DNA of 46,593 nucleotides from Nostoc sp. 'Peltigera membranacea cyanobiont' 210A (GCF_002246015.1 NZ_NOLJ01000003.1:557095-603687); one strand, 5' to 3'. Positions 36,204 to 44,608 are shown, counted from the first letter of the stretch. The notes: generated by a model not told the origin, from the letters alone. Program-made: numbers and translations.

Positions 36204-36980
36204 ATGAATAATATTTCAACAAGCAATAATTGGGACACTTCGCTTTACGAAGATAAACACGCCTTTGTCTGGCAATATGGCGAAGACTTACTAAAATTAC
36301 TTAACCCTCAGCCAGGAGAATCCATTTTGGATCTTGGCTGTGGTACTGGACAACTCACAGAAAAAATTGCCCAAGCTGGGGCTGAAGTAATGGGAGTTGA
36401 TCATGCATCTGAGATGATTGAGAAGGCAAGACAAAACTATCCCCATATCCGCTTTGATGTTGCTGATGCTAGGAACTTTCAAGTAGATAAGCCATTGGAT
36501 GCTGTGTTTTCCAACGCTGTATTGCATTGGGTGAAAGAAGCTGATCGGGCGATCGCTTCCATACACCAATCTCTAAAACCCGGAGGGCGTTTTGTTGCAG
36601 AATTTGGGGGTAAAGGGAATATAAAGGCGATCGCCACAGCTTTATACAGTGCTTTAGAGTCCATTGGTATCCCTCAAGCACAAGTAGAGAATCCTTGGTA
36701 TTACCCCAGCATTGGTGAATACGCCAGCCTCCTAGAAAATCAAGGCTTTGATGTCATTTATGCTATCCTGTTTCCTCGCCCAACTCCCCTAGCAGAAGGA
36801 GAAGCTGGCATAGCAAACTGGATTAAAATGTTCGCCAGCCCTTTCTTAGCCGGACTTTCACCTGAGCAACAAATACAAATAATTCCCGTCGTCGAGGAAT
36901 ATCTGAAGCCAACACTATATCAACAAGGAACTTGGACAGCAGATTATCGAAGAATTCGTATAGTTGCCATTAAACTTTAG
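36204..36980 (+). CDS. Class I SAM-dependent methyltransferase
   Basis: The 258-residue protein has the Rossmann-like core of class I methyltransferases: motif I ILDLGCGTGQLTE (about residues 37-49), the acidic loop VMGVDHASEMIEKAR, and DAVFSNAVLHWV. The arrangement, with a C-terminal helical half, is like trans-aconitate methyltransferase and its relatives, but the substrate cannot be told. The ATG begins MNNISTSNNWDTSLYE and has no strong ribosome site. A heptamer array follows the stop. Confidence 0.88.
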   Translation: MNNISTSNNWDTSLYEDKHAFVWQYGEDLLKLLNPQPGESILDLGCGTGQLTEKIAQAGAEVMGVDHASEMIEKARQNYPHIRFDVADARNFQVDKPLDAVFSNAVLHWVKEADRAIASIHQSLKPGGRFVAEFGGKGNIKAIATALYSALESIGIPQAQVENPWYYPSIGEYASLLENQGFDVIYAILFPRPTPLAEGEAGIANWIKMFASPFLAGLSPEQQIQIIPVVEEYLKPTLYQQGTWTADYRRIRIVAIKL

Positions 36981-36990
36981 ATTGTGCCCT

Positions 36991-37025
36991 AATTACGAAT
37001 TATGAATTACGAATTACGAATTAGT
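36991..37025. repeat. STRR array AATTACG
   Basis: Five heptamers in register: AATTACG, AATTATG, AATTACG, AATTACG, AATTAGT. It ends just 7 bases before the start of the exported unknown protein. Confidence 0.85.
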
Positions 37026-37032
37026 ATCAGTT

Positions 37033-37608
37033 ATGCATATACCTAAATTGTGCGATCGCCCTACAGCCCTTTGGGCATCCTACGGCAGGCTTTGGCGCAG
37101 CCATCGCCAGACATCATTTTCATTACTACTAACTATTACCCTTACAGCTTTACTAGTCCCGCCCTCACTAGCGCAAACTCGTTCAATACCGTCACCTTCT
37201 AGTGCGCCTTTAGAACTAGACTTATTAACCAAGCCAAAAGACTATGTAATCACAGCTAACACCATTCATCCAGACCGATTAACCGTTCCCAGTTTATGGT
37301 GGGCACAACAAAACTCCGAGAAAAAACTATTGGATAATTGGATAGCATATCCAACTTCTGGCAAAGAACCTGCACGAGTAGACTTGATCGTGAATCAGCA
37401 AATTTGGAGTTTACTAGAGTATGTAGAGCGCTACGACTTCGTAAATCGCTTGGGTAGCGCTGCACGAAACTTTGGTTACAACGTCCGGGTATTTAATTAT
37501 CAAAAAGAACCCTTAGCAACCTACACTTGCAACTTTAGTACAAGTCCAGCTTTATGCAGTATCCAAACCACTATTAAGAACAAGATCGGTTTACAGCGTT
37601 TTTTGTAG
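37033..37608 (+). CDS. Exported hypothetical protein (191 aa)
   Basis: Unrecognised; probably conserved in cyanobacteria. A hydrophobic signal core (FSLLLTITLTALLVPPSLAQ) lies at about residues 29-48 with a likely cleavage after LAQ. The first 27 residues, RPTALWASYGRLWRSHRQ among them, are encoded by a palindromic repeat (about 37051-37108), so the original start may have been different. The mature part (VPSLWWAQQ, ARVDLIVNQQIWSLLEYVERYDFVNRLG) is mixed alpha/beta with two cysteines near the C-terminus. The position downstream of the methyltransferase gives no clear function. Confidence 0.7.
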   Translation: MHIPKLCDRPTALWASYGRLWRSHRQTSFSLLLTITLTALLVPPSLAQTRSIPSPSSAPLELDLLTKPKDYVITANTIHPDRLTVPSLWWAQQNSEKKLLDNWIAYPTSGKEPARVDLIVNQQIWSLLEYVERYDFVNRLGSAARNFGYNVRVFNYQKEPLATYTCNFSTSPALCSIQTTIKNKIGLQRFL

Positions 37609-37691
37609 TGACTGGGGAAGCAGGGCAGCAGTTACAGTAAGTTTTTCCCCTCTGCCCCTCTGCACCTCCCCCTCTTCTGGCCAATGCCCAA

Positions 37692-38870
37692 TTAAACCTT
37701 AATTTTGGCGAATAAAGACTCGTATTGTTTTATTGCTGATGGGGGTAAGGGAAGTAAAAATTCGCTTTTATTGAAAATGTTGCGTAGGCGTAGCCCGTCG
37801 TAGACATCGCTCTCTAACAAACTCCATAATGGTTCTTGGATATCGGAAGCGGCAATATTTGTAGAAATTGGCGAATTGGTTTTAGTAAGCACCGAAATTT
37901 GTTTAGCTGTGCTTGGTTGCCAACAAAAATCAATCCATTGATCTGATAAATTATTCTTAGTAATCCCTGCGGGACGTACCCATAAGTCCGCCCAGATTGC
38001 TGTTCCTGACTGGGGGATAACTGCGGCAAGCTGCGGATAACGTCCCAAAACAGGCAATACATCGCTTGACCAACCAACCGCTAGCCAAGTGTCTTCCATA
38101 ATTAGAGGTTCCAAATAGTTATTGGAACTGTAAAACTTCACCTGTTGGTTTAATATCTGTAATTCCTTTTCCAAGTCTGGTACTTGGTCAAGATTGTCTG
38201 TATTATAAGATTTTCCTAGCTTTTTTAAGACCAAACCAATAACTTCTCGTGGTTGATTGAGTAGGGAAATACGCTGCTGCATTCCATCTCGCCACAAATC
38301 ACTCCAATCTTTGGGCGTCCATCCCAATTTTCGCAACTTGTCACGGTTATAAACAATTACTGTACTACCCCACCTGTAAGGCGCACCCCACACCTTCCCT
38401 TGAGTATCCAAAATACCTTGATCGTTACGCGTTACCAGTTGTTTCCACCTTTCATCTAAAGTAGACCACTGCTTTAATTGGTTTCCCTGCACTTCTTGGA
38501 GTGGTTGAATCAATTTCTGTTCAATAGCTGCTTGTAGCCAGTAATCTCCCAATGTTACTAGGTCTGCGTCAGCTGCTTTTTGACCTTGCCTAAAGGGTAT
38601 AAAGCGACTCCATCCCTGCTCATCGCTGGTCTTTGGCTTCTGCTGCCAATTTTGTAATTGTTGAAATAAATCCTGTATATGTTCAACTGGAGCAAACTTT
38701 AACTGCGCCGGTTGCTGCAAACTTTTGTGAAACTGATTCACCACCTGACCAGGTATAGAACCTTTTAATAACTGTACTTTTAGTTGAGTCTGCTTGTTTC
38801 CACCACAGCCAAAAAGCAGTTGTGAAAGTGCCAGTGTGCTTGTACCTAGTAAAAAAGACCGTCGATCCAT
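37692..38870 (-). CDS. Extracellular solute-binding lipoprotein (PotD-like)
   Basis: A 392-residue periplasmic binding protein of the polyamine/iron-type superfamily. The N-terminus MDRRSFLLG is followed by a lipobox ending in Cys22 (LLFGC), so it is lipid-anchored. Typical features follow: DADLVTLGDYWL, WGAPYRWGSTVIVYNRDKL, GWTPKDWSDLWRDGM and WVRPAGITKN. No permease or ATPase gene is adjacent. A repeat segment at 37782-37810 falls within the coding region and encodes YDGLRLRN near the C-terminus without breaking the frame. Confidence 0.85.
   Translation of the reverse strand: MDRRSFLLGTSTLALSQLLFGCGGNKQTQLKVQLLKGSIPGQVVNQFHKSLQQPAQLKFAPVEHIQDLFQQLQNWQQKPKTSDEQGWSRFIPFRQGQKAADADLVTLGDYWLQAAIEQKLIQPLQEVQGNQLKQWSTLDERWKQLVTRNDQGILDTQGKVWGAPYRWGSTVIVYNRDKLRKLGWTPKDWSDLWRDGMQQRISLLNQPREVIGLVLKKLGKSYNTDNLDQVPDLEKELQILNQQVKFYSSNNYLEPLIMEDTWLAVGWSSDVLPVLGRYPQLAAVIPQSGTAIWADLWVRPAGITKNNLSDQWIDFCWQPSTAKQISVLTKTNSPISTNIAASDIQEPLWSLLESDVYDGLRLRNIFNKSEFLLPLPPSAIKQYESLFAKIKV
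37782..37810. repeat. Repeat segment within the solute-binding protein gene
   Basis: A 29-base sequence GCGTAGGCGTAGCCCGTCGT followed by AGACATCGC. It has the look of the dispersed GCGATGTCTACGACGGGC repeats of Nostoc, here read in frame. Whether it is a late insertion needs comparison with relatives. Confidence 0.45.
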
Positions 38871-39227
38871 TGATTTTGGATTTGAGATTTTTGATTATAC
38901 CTAATATTAAGCAGAGATTCATCAGTGGCTAACTTAGCTAAAAAGGTGAAGTTGGAGATTTATCAGTATTTTTTCTTGATAATACGGATAATTTTGAAGA
39001 TTTAGCTCAAATTAGCGATATTTTTGTCAAATTAGTACCTAATGATTAATTTTTCTCCATAAATTTACTTGGTGGTACTTATAGTGAAACCTTACTTGTA
39101 TTTAAAAGTAATGATTTAAATGTCACATTTCCCGCAAAAATTATCAATACTTAAATAATCCATAAGTATCGTTAAGGTTGGGAGTAAATTGAATAACATA
39201 AAGAAAATGTACGGATAAAGGTATTAA
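38871..39227. other. Intergenic region with decayed gene remnant
   Basis: 357 bp. It contains the broken frame at 38948-39154, listed separately, and short STRR-like AAATC repeats just upstream of the lipoprotein gene. No other gene or hairpin recognised. Confidence 0.5.
38948..39154 (+). pseudogene. Remnant of a small gene with one internal stop
   Basis: One frame reads EVGDLSVFFLDNTDNFEDLAQ to KLVPND, then TAA at 39047, then continues FFSINLLGGTYSETLLVF to AKIINT before TAA at 39152. Both sides have protein-like composition, so it may be the tail of a dead gene. No family recognised, and no intact start upstream. Confidence 0.3.
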
Positions 39228-39599
39228 ATGGAGCTATTACAGCAGCAGATCCTGACTTTAAGCCAAAAGCTGGATGACCTGTGCCAAGTAATTGAGCAGC
39301 TTGATAGTAAAGTCACTCAAACTTTCTCAGAGTGTTCTTTAGCGAATACACAAGCAAAGGATAATTATCAACAAAATGGTGCAGCTGGAGGCTACCAGTT
39401 TAAAGGACGTAACAATATAAATCCAGAAATGGAACACAAGGATGTCTTGACAGATGGCATTTATCTAGACATGCATCGTCAAGCTGGAGATAATATAACA
39501 CCAGAAATTCAAATACAACGACTGACAGCGCAGTTAACAGCAGCATACAATCGTATTGCTGCTTTAGAAGAACAATTACTTAGAGAGAGAATTCATTAA
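39228..39599 (+). CDS. Coiled-coil hypothetical protein (123 aa)
   Basis: Not recognised. Residues 1-30 (LLQQQILTLSQKLDDLCQVIEQLDSKV) and 95-120 (IQRLTAQLTAAYNRIAALEEQLLRE) have heptad patterns of coiled coils. They are separated by a polar, glycine/asparagine-rich linker (GAAGGYQFKGRNNINPEME). It has no membrane segment. AAAGG precedes the ATG by 6 bases. It could be a small scaffold or adaptor, but nothing around it supports a function. Confidence 0.6.
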   Translation: MELLQQQILTLSQKLDDLCQVIEQLDSKVTQTFSECSLANTQAKDNYQQNGAAGGYQFKGRNNINPEMEHKDVLTDGIYLDMHRQAGDNITPEIQIQRLTAQLTAAYNRIAALEEQLLRERIH

Positions 39600-39601
39600 A
39601 T

Positions 39602-39629
39602 AAGTCGAAAGTCGGAAGTCGGAAGTCGG
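39602..39629. repeat. STRR array AAGTCGG
   Basis: Four heptamers (one AAGTCGA followed by three AAGTCGG) directly after the stop codon of the coiled-coil gene. Confidence 0.8.
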
Positions 39630-39792
39630 AAGTACAGTTTTGTAACGGCGATTTAGACCCCGCCACAAAACTTGTCGGTTATAGAACCAGGGGACTTAAA
39701 CCCATCGAATTTGTTAAATTTAACCTGAGTTAAACGAATTAAAAAAATGGCTGGAGGTAGGTAAGGCAAGCCTTTAGATTCAATGTGAAATC

Positions 39793-39962
39793 AGGGAGCA
39801 TCTCACTTTTTTAATTCGCCAACAGTCTCATGGAATTCGCGGCTACACAGACAAAACCCGCCTACGCGGGTTTCCAATTTCTTAAGTCCGCGTAGGCGGA
39901 CTTAGTTTGTATAGCCGCGATTTCTAATCGCCAGGTATATTTGCAAAACTGAGATGCTCCCT
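39793..39962. mobile_element. 170-bp nested MITE with three hairpins
   Basis: Outer arms AGGGAGCATCTCA plus TTTT (39793-39810) and AAAA plus TGAGATGCTCCCT (39945-39962) match at 17 of 18 positions. Inside is a second pair CGCGGCTA (39838-39845)/TAGCCGCG (39912-39919). It encloses two small hairpins, AAACCCGC/GCGGGTTT (39854-39873) and AAGTCCGC/GCGGACTT (39884-39903). The RNA or single strand could fold as a multi-branched cruciform. No coding capacity. Confidence 0.7.
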
Positions 39963-40221
39963 CAAATCATGGCTTTATGTCCATGAACCTATCCCACTAT
40001 TCTCATAATCCCTACTTCTTTTCGTAAAATGTGCTTGAAAACCTTAATTTTTCGTTTTCAATCTCAATAAGCTTAAGCTTTATAGCGTAAATATTATTAA
40101 TGGAATAGGTTTATATATTTTAAGTATAAGTAACTAATCCAGCCATAAAATTGATAAAAAACTTAAACACATTATTACATATATTTACGTAAGAGTATGA
40201 TATATCTACGTTATAGATTTT

Positions 40222-40277
40222 AGTGAGTACCTCACTATGAAACAAAAAAAAAACCCTAAGACTGGTGTTCTTAGGGT
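40222..40277 (+). promoter_or_regulatory. Two hairpins flanking the cytochrome start codon
   Basis: AGTGAG (40222-40227) and CTCACT (40231-40236) pair immediately before the ATG at 40237, where a ribosome site would be. ACCCTAAG (40253-40260) and CTTAGGGT (40270-40277) pair just inside the coding sequence. Together they could hide the start from ribosomes. Regulation is inference. Confidence 0.4.
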
Positions 40278-42324
40278 ATTGTATGGTTCAAAAACCAAGC
40301 TTTTCTTATTAATCTGCGTTTTTATCATTAGTGTTTTTGGCATCTTGTTATCAAATTGGTTGATGATGAGCCAGATAGCTTTAGCTAAGATTGACCTTTT
40401 GCAACCTGCTCCTACTCAACCGCCAGGCTATTACGACTATTTCGGCAAACTGCTGAGTCCTCAAGAAGCATCACAACTAGTTGCAAATAAGGGACTCAAT
40501 CCTAATAACCCCATTTCCTATCAACGGGTGGGGGCAGTTAAAATTAATAAGGAATTAATTGCCCAAGGTGAAGATATATTCTTGAACCGGAAGATTGGCG
40601 ATACATTTGGTTTGCAAGGGGTATTTGGTTTAGGGCAAGGCTTCACTAAGATATCGAATGAATTAGGTGTAGCGATCGCTAATTTGCGCGGACAATCAAC
40701 GACAAACCTAAAAATTACTCTCCAGAAGGATTTAACTATAGGTAGTCGAACTTTTCCCAAAGGGACTGTTATTCCTACAGGTTTAAAAATTCCAAAGGGA
40801 CAGAGTGTTGCAGTAGGAACCACACCTAATGGTGGCAACATTACCTGTGCGCTTTGTCATGCAACCCTTTCTAGTGATGGTAAAACTCTTTCAGGAGTAC
40901 CTAATGGGGAACTTGCCATCCCTTTGTTCATTGCCTTATCACCAAATACAGCCGCAGGGTTTGCACGGTTAAACTTTAACCCTCTAGACTCACAATACAA
41001 AGGCAATGGCAAGACGATTATTGACAGTAAAGGTAATAAAGTAGAATTACCTGATCCTGAAAAGTTTGAAAAAGCCTTCGATGATGCTGTGCTAGATGTA
41101 CCTTTCGGTCATTTTGAGAGTTCACCGGATGGTATTAGAAACACTACTCAAATCCCCAGTCTCTTCACGTTTAAAAATCATCCTTATGCAGCATCAGGAG
41201 AAGGAGCCGTTGGCCCATTTGCTGGACTAAGCGCTCTTAATAATGGTGTTCACTCTTCAGAAATCAATCTGTTGGCAGCTGCTCAACTCAGTGCAGATAC
41301 TCTTGGTATTGACCCAGAGGTTTATATTGGTACATTTCTTCAAAACGCTGCCGTTAAGAGCCTACGTTTACCAGAAGGAGTGATAGTAAAACCCTCTGAA
41401 TGGCTGCGGAAGATCGTACCAAATCCCACACAAGCAGAATTAGAAGACCAAATTTCTGTTCCTGGTACAGGAACTTACCCAAACCTACGACCTAGTTTGT
41501 TGACTTTTAACGGTTTGGTTTTCAGCCCCAATACTGGAAAGCCAGCTGATATGGCTAGCGGCACTTTCTTATTTGCTAGCAACGCCATGTCTGCTTTTCA
41601 AAATAGCTTAGTACCACCTGCTAACCAGACTTCGGAAAACTGGCAAGCGTTGAACAGCAATTCTGTTAAGCGTGGCGCAAAAGTATTTGAGAAAGCTAAT
41701 TGTGCAACTTGCCATATTCCACCATTCTTCACTGACAACAAAATTCATCCAATTGATGAAATACGTACTAACCCAGCTCGTGCCCAATCTCGCTTGGGGC
41801 TGAGTAATTTGTTAGTACCGCCCAAGCTCTACACTTTTAACACTCCAGTTCCCATACCTGCTAAGGCTGAAGTGCTGGATGTACCAACACAGGGTATCTC
41901 CGATAGCCCCACAACTCTACCCAAAGGTATATTGCCAAAAGGCGGTTACAAAACTACCTCCTTGCGTGGTCTTTATCTAAGCGCACCATATTTGCATGAT
42001 GGTGGTGTAGCAGTACGAGCAGGAAGCCTGAAAGTTGACTCAAATGCGATCGCGGTTGTTGACAAGACTGGCTTAGGGCTTTCTGGCACTCTCAGCCGAG
42101 GTATACCTGCCGATCCAGCTAGCAGCTTGCGTGCTTTGGTTGATCGTAATCTTCGTGCCTTAGTTGTGAAAGCTAACAAAGCTAACCCTAGTTTAGTGCG
42201 TAGTAACCTTGATGGCACTGGTCATTATTTCTATGTAGATAGACAGTCTGGGTTTAATTCCAATCAGCAAACAGACCTGATTAATTTCTTGCTAGCACTT
42301 GATGACAATCCTGGAAGTTTTTAA
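40237..42324 (+). CDS. Di-heme c-type cytochrome (MauG/CcpA/RoxA-like)
   Basis: A 695-residue protein with an N-terminal membrane anchor or signal (residues about 21-43, FLLICVFIISVFGILLSNW). It has two heme-attachment motifs: CALCH at Cys204-His208 and CATCH at Cys489-His493. The C-terminal GGYKTTSLRGLYLSAPYLHDGGV matches the distal segment of di-heme cytochrome c peroxidases. The length and wide heme spacing resemble the RoxA-type oxygenases more than the short CcpA type. Likely periplasmic, acting as peroxidase or oxygenase. The ATG sits between two hairpins. A 13-bp hairpin follows the stop. Confidence 0.85.
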   Translation: MKQKKNPKTGVLRVLYGSKTKLFLLICVFIISVFGILLSNWLMMSQIALAKIDLLQPAPTQPPGYYDYFGKLLSPQEASQLVANKGLNPNNPISYQRVGAVKINKELIAQGEDIFLNRKIGDTFGLQGVFGLGQGFTKISNELGVAIANLRGQSTTNLKITLQKDLTIGSRTFPKGTVIPTGLKIPKGQSVAVGTTPNGGNITCALCHATLSSDGKTLSGVPNGELAIPLFIALSPNTAAGFARLNFNPLDSQYKGNGKTIIDSKGNKVELPDPEKFEKAFDDAVLDVPFGHFESSPDGIRNTTQIPSLFTFKNHPYAASGEGAVGPFAGLSALNNGVHSSEINLLAAAQLSADTLGIDPEVYIGTFLQNAAVKSLRLPEGVIVKPSEWLRKIVPNPTQAELEDQISVPGTGTYPNLRPSLLTFNGLVFSPNTGKPADMASGTFLFASNAMSAFQNSLVPPANQTSENWQALNSNSVKRGAKVFEKANCATCHIPPFFTDNKIHPIDEIRTNPARAQSRLGLSNLLVPPKLYTFNTPVPIPAKAEVLDVPTQGISDSPTTLPKGILPKGGYKTTSLRGLYLSAPYLHDGGVAVRAGSLKVDSNAIAVVDKTGLGLSGTLSRGIPADPASSLRALVDRNLRALVVKANKANPSLVRSNLDGTGHYFYVDRQSGFNSNQQTDLINFLLALDDNPGSF

Positions 42325-42350
42325 TTTTAGTTACAGCTAATATCCTATGT

Positions 42351-42397
42351 TAATACCAAGTCGTCTAGTGATATATCATAAACGCGACTTGGTATTA
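42351..42397. terminator. 13-bp perfect hairpin after the cytochrome gene
   Basis: TAATACCAAGTCG (42351-42363) and CGACTTGGTATTA (42385-42397) are exact inverted copies with a 21-base loop, between the convergent cytochrome and PEP-CTERM genes. There is no T-run, so it could also be a MITE-like repeat related to the ATACCAATT ends at 492. Confidence 0.55.
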
Positions 42398-42450
42398 CTG
42401 TAAAAGTAGGATAGCAAGCACATTTTAATGCAATCTAGATCGCAGATGCA

Positions 42451-43047
42451 CTATGAATCTAACAAATAGATATTTTTATGGGGCTTCTTCTGGGAAGCTA
42501 GTGCTTGCTTTCGCTTCGTCCACCAGCCAAAACTAAGAGCAACCAATGAACCAGTTACTGTGTAGGGTTCGGGAACAGGACGTGGTACGACACTAAAGCT
42601 GCCATAATCTACATCGCTTGAAAGCTCTGAATAACCTTCATTGAAACTACTGTAGAATACGTTAACGTTCCCATTTCCGTCTTCTCCGCTTCCAGAAACC
42701 AGGTAAGAAAAACCGTTCTGGGTTAACAGGGGCGTACTCGCATTTAAGAGATTATCATTGATTCCATATGTACCTGGTGAGAGCAACCCGATGATTGTCT
42801 CAGTAATTCCTTGGCCTTTCCTTGTGCCACTGATTCCTGTGATTGTGTAATTGTTTTTTATAGGATCTAAATCGGTGGTGGTAAGAATGCCGCTAGCGGA
42901 AATCACTGTACTATTTGGTTCATCACTGGGAAAAGAGTACTGAAAACCAAATAGCTGTACAGCTTGTGCCGCAGAAGATGCACCGACACCAGTAATACCG
43001 ATAACAGCACTAGTGGTAGCAATAGCAAACTTTTTTACTAATTTCAT
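42451..43047 (-). CDS. PEP-CTERM sorted exported protein
   Basis: A 198-residue exported protein: signal peptide with cleavage near AQA29, a beta-rich glycine/serine/asparagine-rich middle, and at 158-180 the VPEP motif, a hydrophobic segment and KRK, the tripartite PEP-CTERM sorting signal processed by exosortase. Unusually, about 18 residues (QALASQKKPHKNIYLLDS) follow the basic cluster. AGGAG lies 9 bases before the ATG. Function unknown; surface or extracellular-matrix localisation is likely. Confidence 0.8.
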   Translation of the reverse strand: MKLVKKFAIATTSAVIGITGVGASSAAQAVQLFGFQYSFPSDEPNSTVISASGILTTTDLDPIKNNYTITGISGTRKGQGITETIIGLLSPGTYGINDNLLNASTPLLTQNGFSYLVSGSGEDGNGNVNVFYSSFNEGYSELSSDVDYGSFSVVPRPVPEPYTVTGSLVALSFGWWTKRKQALASQKKPHKNIYLLDS

Positions 43048-43342
43048 CAGATAATTCTCCTGAAAAACAAGAAGGTAAACAAAGTTGCATAGTTCAAATT
43101 GTTAGAAAGACGCTCTTACGCACAGACAAGTCAGGAACTTCTGGCTTCCTGAGATCAAAAGTTCGGGAAACACGCAGATGCAATTTGAATAACGATTAGA
43201 TTATTAACTGTTGATTTGGCTAAGTAAAGCTTTGCGTAAAATTGTAGCGTTGTTTAAACGTAGAGAGAAGTAGCATCGGAGGAAACCTCCGCCTATAACT
43301 TTGGTGGGGCGCAGAGTCTTGCCGAATTTAATTCGCTAAGAA
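43048..43342. other. Spacer upstream of PEP-CTERM gene
   Basis: 295 bp that should hold the PEP-CTERM promoter and the 3' region of the CobT-like gene. A small GGAGGAAACCTCC palindrome lies near 43277-43289. Nothing else seen. Confidence 0.4.
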
Positions 43343-44608
43343 TTAATGAGATGCTGTACTTAGCCGTTCAAGTTGGGCTTCAATGGCTGCCAAAAGTTGG
43401 TGTTGCTGCCAATCTTGGCTAAGATGGGCGGCTATGCAAGCGGCTCCAGCACCCATACCTTCTTTGACAAAGCCCTGCTCATAAGCTCTTAGTTGGGGAT
43501 AACGAGAGTCAGCAAAGCTTAGATGAGTTGCAAATAGGGGAGGGGTTCCTCCAGTCGGAGTTAAGCTGTTTTTTCCTAAGTTGAGGGCTAAGTCAACTGT
43601 AGCGCCAGTAGGATCTTCAGCCACCCAGCGGGTTGTGCCTACAACTACTGCTTCTGGTTGCCATGATAAGGCGTAAGCTTGAGCGATCGCACTCATCAAC
43701 GCATAAACAGCCAGCATTTGCGTCCCTCCAGCCAGCATCACACCACAGCTACGGCTAGCAGCGATCGCCATCCCAGCTACCACCACTTGCATCGGATCGC
43801 CCACGGCGGCTACCAGTTGTAGGGGATCTACAGAACTTTGGATTTTAGATACTTCGACTTCTCCTAAGGGAGACGCTGCGCGAACGCTCAGTACAAGTTT
43901 TGGATTTTGGATTTGAGATTGGAAGTTTATCTCCCCCTGCTCCCCCTGCCTCCCCTGCTCCCTGTTCCCCCTCATCTTCTCCAGTCCAGCTTGCACTAGT
44001 GCCCACTTTTGCGCGTGGTTACAAACAGGGTGGCTACTGTTAACTTTTCCGGCAGCATCTATACCTAAACCAGTTAAGATTGCCAGGGCAGTTGTAGTAC
44101 CTCCGACGACGCACTCACCGACAATCAGATACCCCTGTTGGATATTGGCAGCTAGGCGTTCTCCCCAAAGTAGCCCTTGTTCAAACAAGTGATGTACCGT
44201 TGTAATTTCCATAGCAGCACCTCCACTTAAACACTTAGCAGGAGCGCCACCCAAATCAATTACTGGCACAGCAGGAGGCTGGGGTAAACCAGCATTAAAT
44301 AAATTAATTGGTATCTTTAGTGACTCAAATACAGCGCGAGAAATCAGCACAGGTGAAGCCCCAGCGGACAATGGTGGTAAGGGATATTGGGCTTTATGTT
44401 CTGGGCCATAATACAAAAACTCAGCATCGGCACAAGCTGTATATTTCCGATCCTCTGGAGTGCGACCAGCTGCTGAAATCCCTGGAATTAAACCAGTTTC
44501 AGTAAATCCTAAAACACAAGCAAATATGGGTAAACAACCACGATACTTCCGTAGCCATTGTTCACCCTGTTCTTTTTGAGTATAAATACTAATTTGGGAA
44601 TTGGGCAT
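43343..44608 (-). CDS. CobT-like nicotinate-nucleotide-dimethylbenzimidazole phosphoribosyltransferase family protein
   Basis: This TIGR00303-type family is annotated as CobT-like, possibly in the lower-ligand part of cobamide synthesis, though proof in cyanobacteria is limited. Recognisable parts are VLGFTETGLIPGISAAGRTPEDR, VIDLGGAPAKCLSGGAAM, VGECVVGGTTTALAIL and AVVVGTTRWVAEDPTGATVDLA. The frame is open to 44674, but the upstream residues are encoded by STRR DNA; I use the ATG at 44608, itself in repeat-like sequence, so the true start is uncertain. A low-complexity insertion of about 49 residues (nt 43829-43975) lies mid-protein. Without it the length is near the family norm. Confidence 0.8.
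   Translation of the reverse strand: MPNSQISIYTQKEQGEQWLRKYRGCLPIFACVLGFTETGLIPGISAAGRTPEDRKYTACADAEFLYYGPEHKAQYPLPPLSAGASPVLISRAVFESLKIPINLFNAGLPQPPAVPVIDLGGAPAKCLSGGAAMEITTVHHLFEQGLLWGERLAANIQQGYLIVGECVVGGTTTALAILTGLGIDAAGKVNSSHPVCNHAQKWALVQAGLEKMRGNREQGRQGEQGEINFQSQIQNPKLVLSVRAASPLGEVEVSKIQSSVDPLQLVAAVGDPMQVVVAGMAIAASRSCGVMLAGGTQMLAVYALMSAIAQAYALSWQPEAVVVGTTRWVAEDPTGATVDLALNLGKNSLTPTGGTPPLFATHLSFADSRYPQLRAYEQGFVKEGMGAGAACIAAHLSQDWQQHQLLAAIEAQLERLSTASH
43829..43975. repeat. In-frame repeat insertion in the CobT-like gene
   Basis: This stretch is built of CCCCCTGCTCCCCCTGCC-type units, TTGGATTTTGGATTTGAGATT units and a palindromic repeat (CTCCTAAGGGAGACGCTGC). It encodes GNREQGRQGEQGE to EVEVSKIQSS with no stop, between two conserved blocks of the enzyme. 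Confidence 0.65.

Larger units (their letters stand above)
39600..40236. other. Repeat-filled region before the cytochrome gene
   Basis: 637 bp with no protein gene. It begins with a heptamer array (39602-39629, AAGTCGG copies), contains the nested element 39793-39962, and ends in the AT-rich upstream region of the cytochrome gene. Confidence 0.6.
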
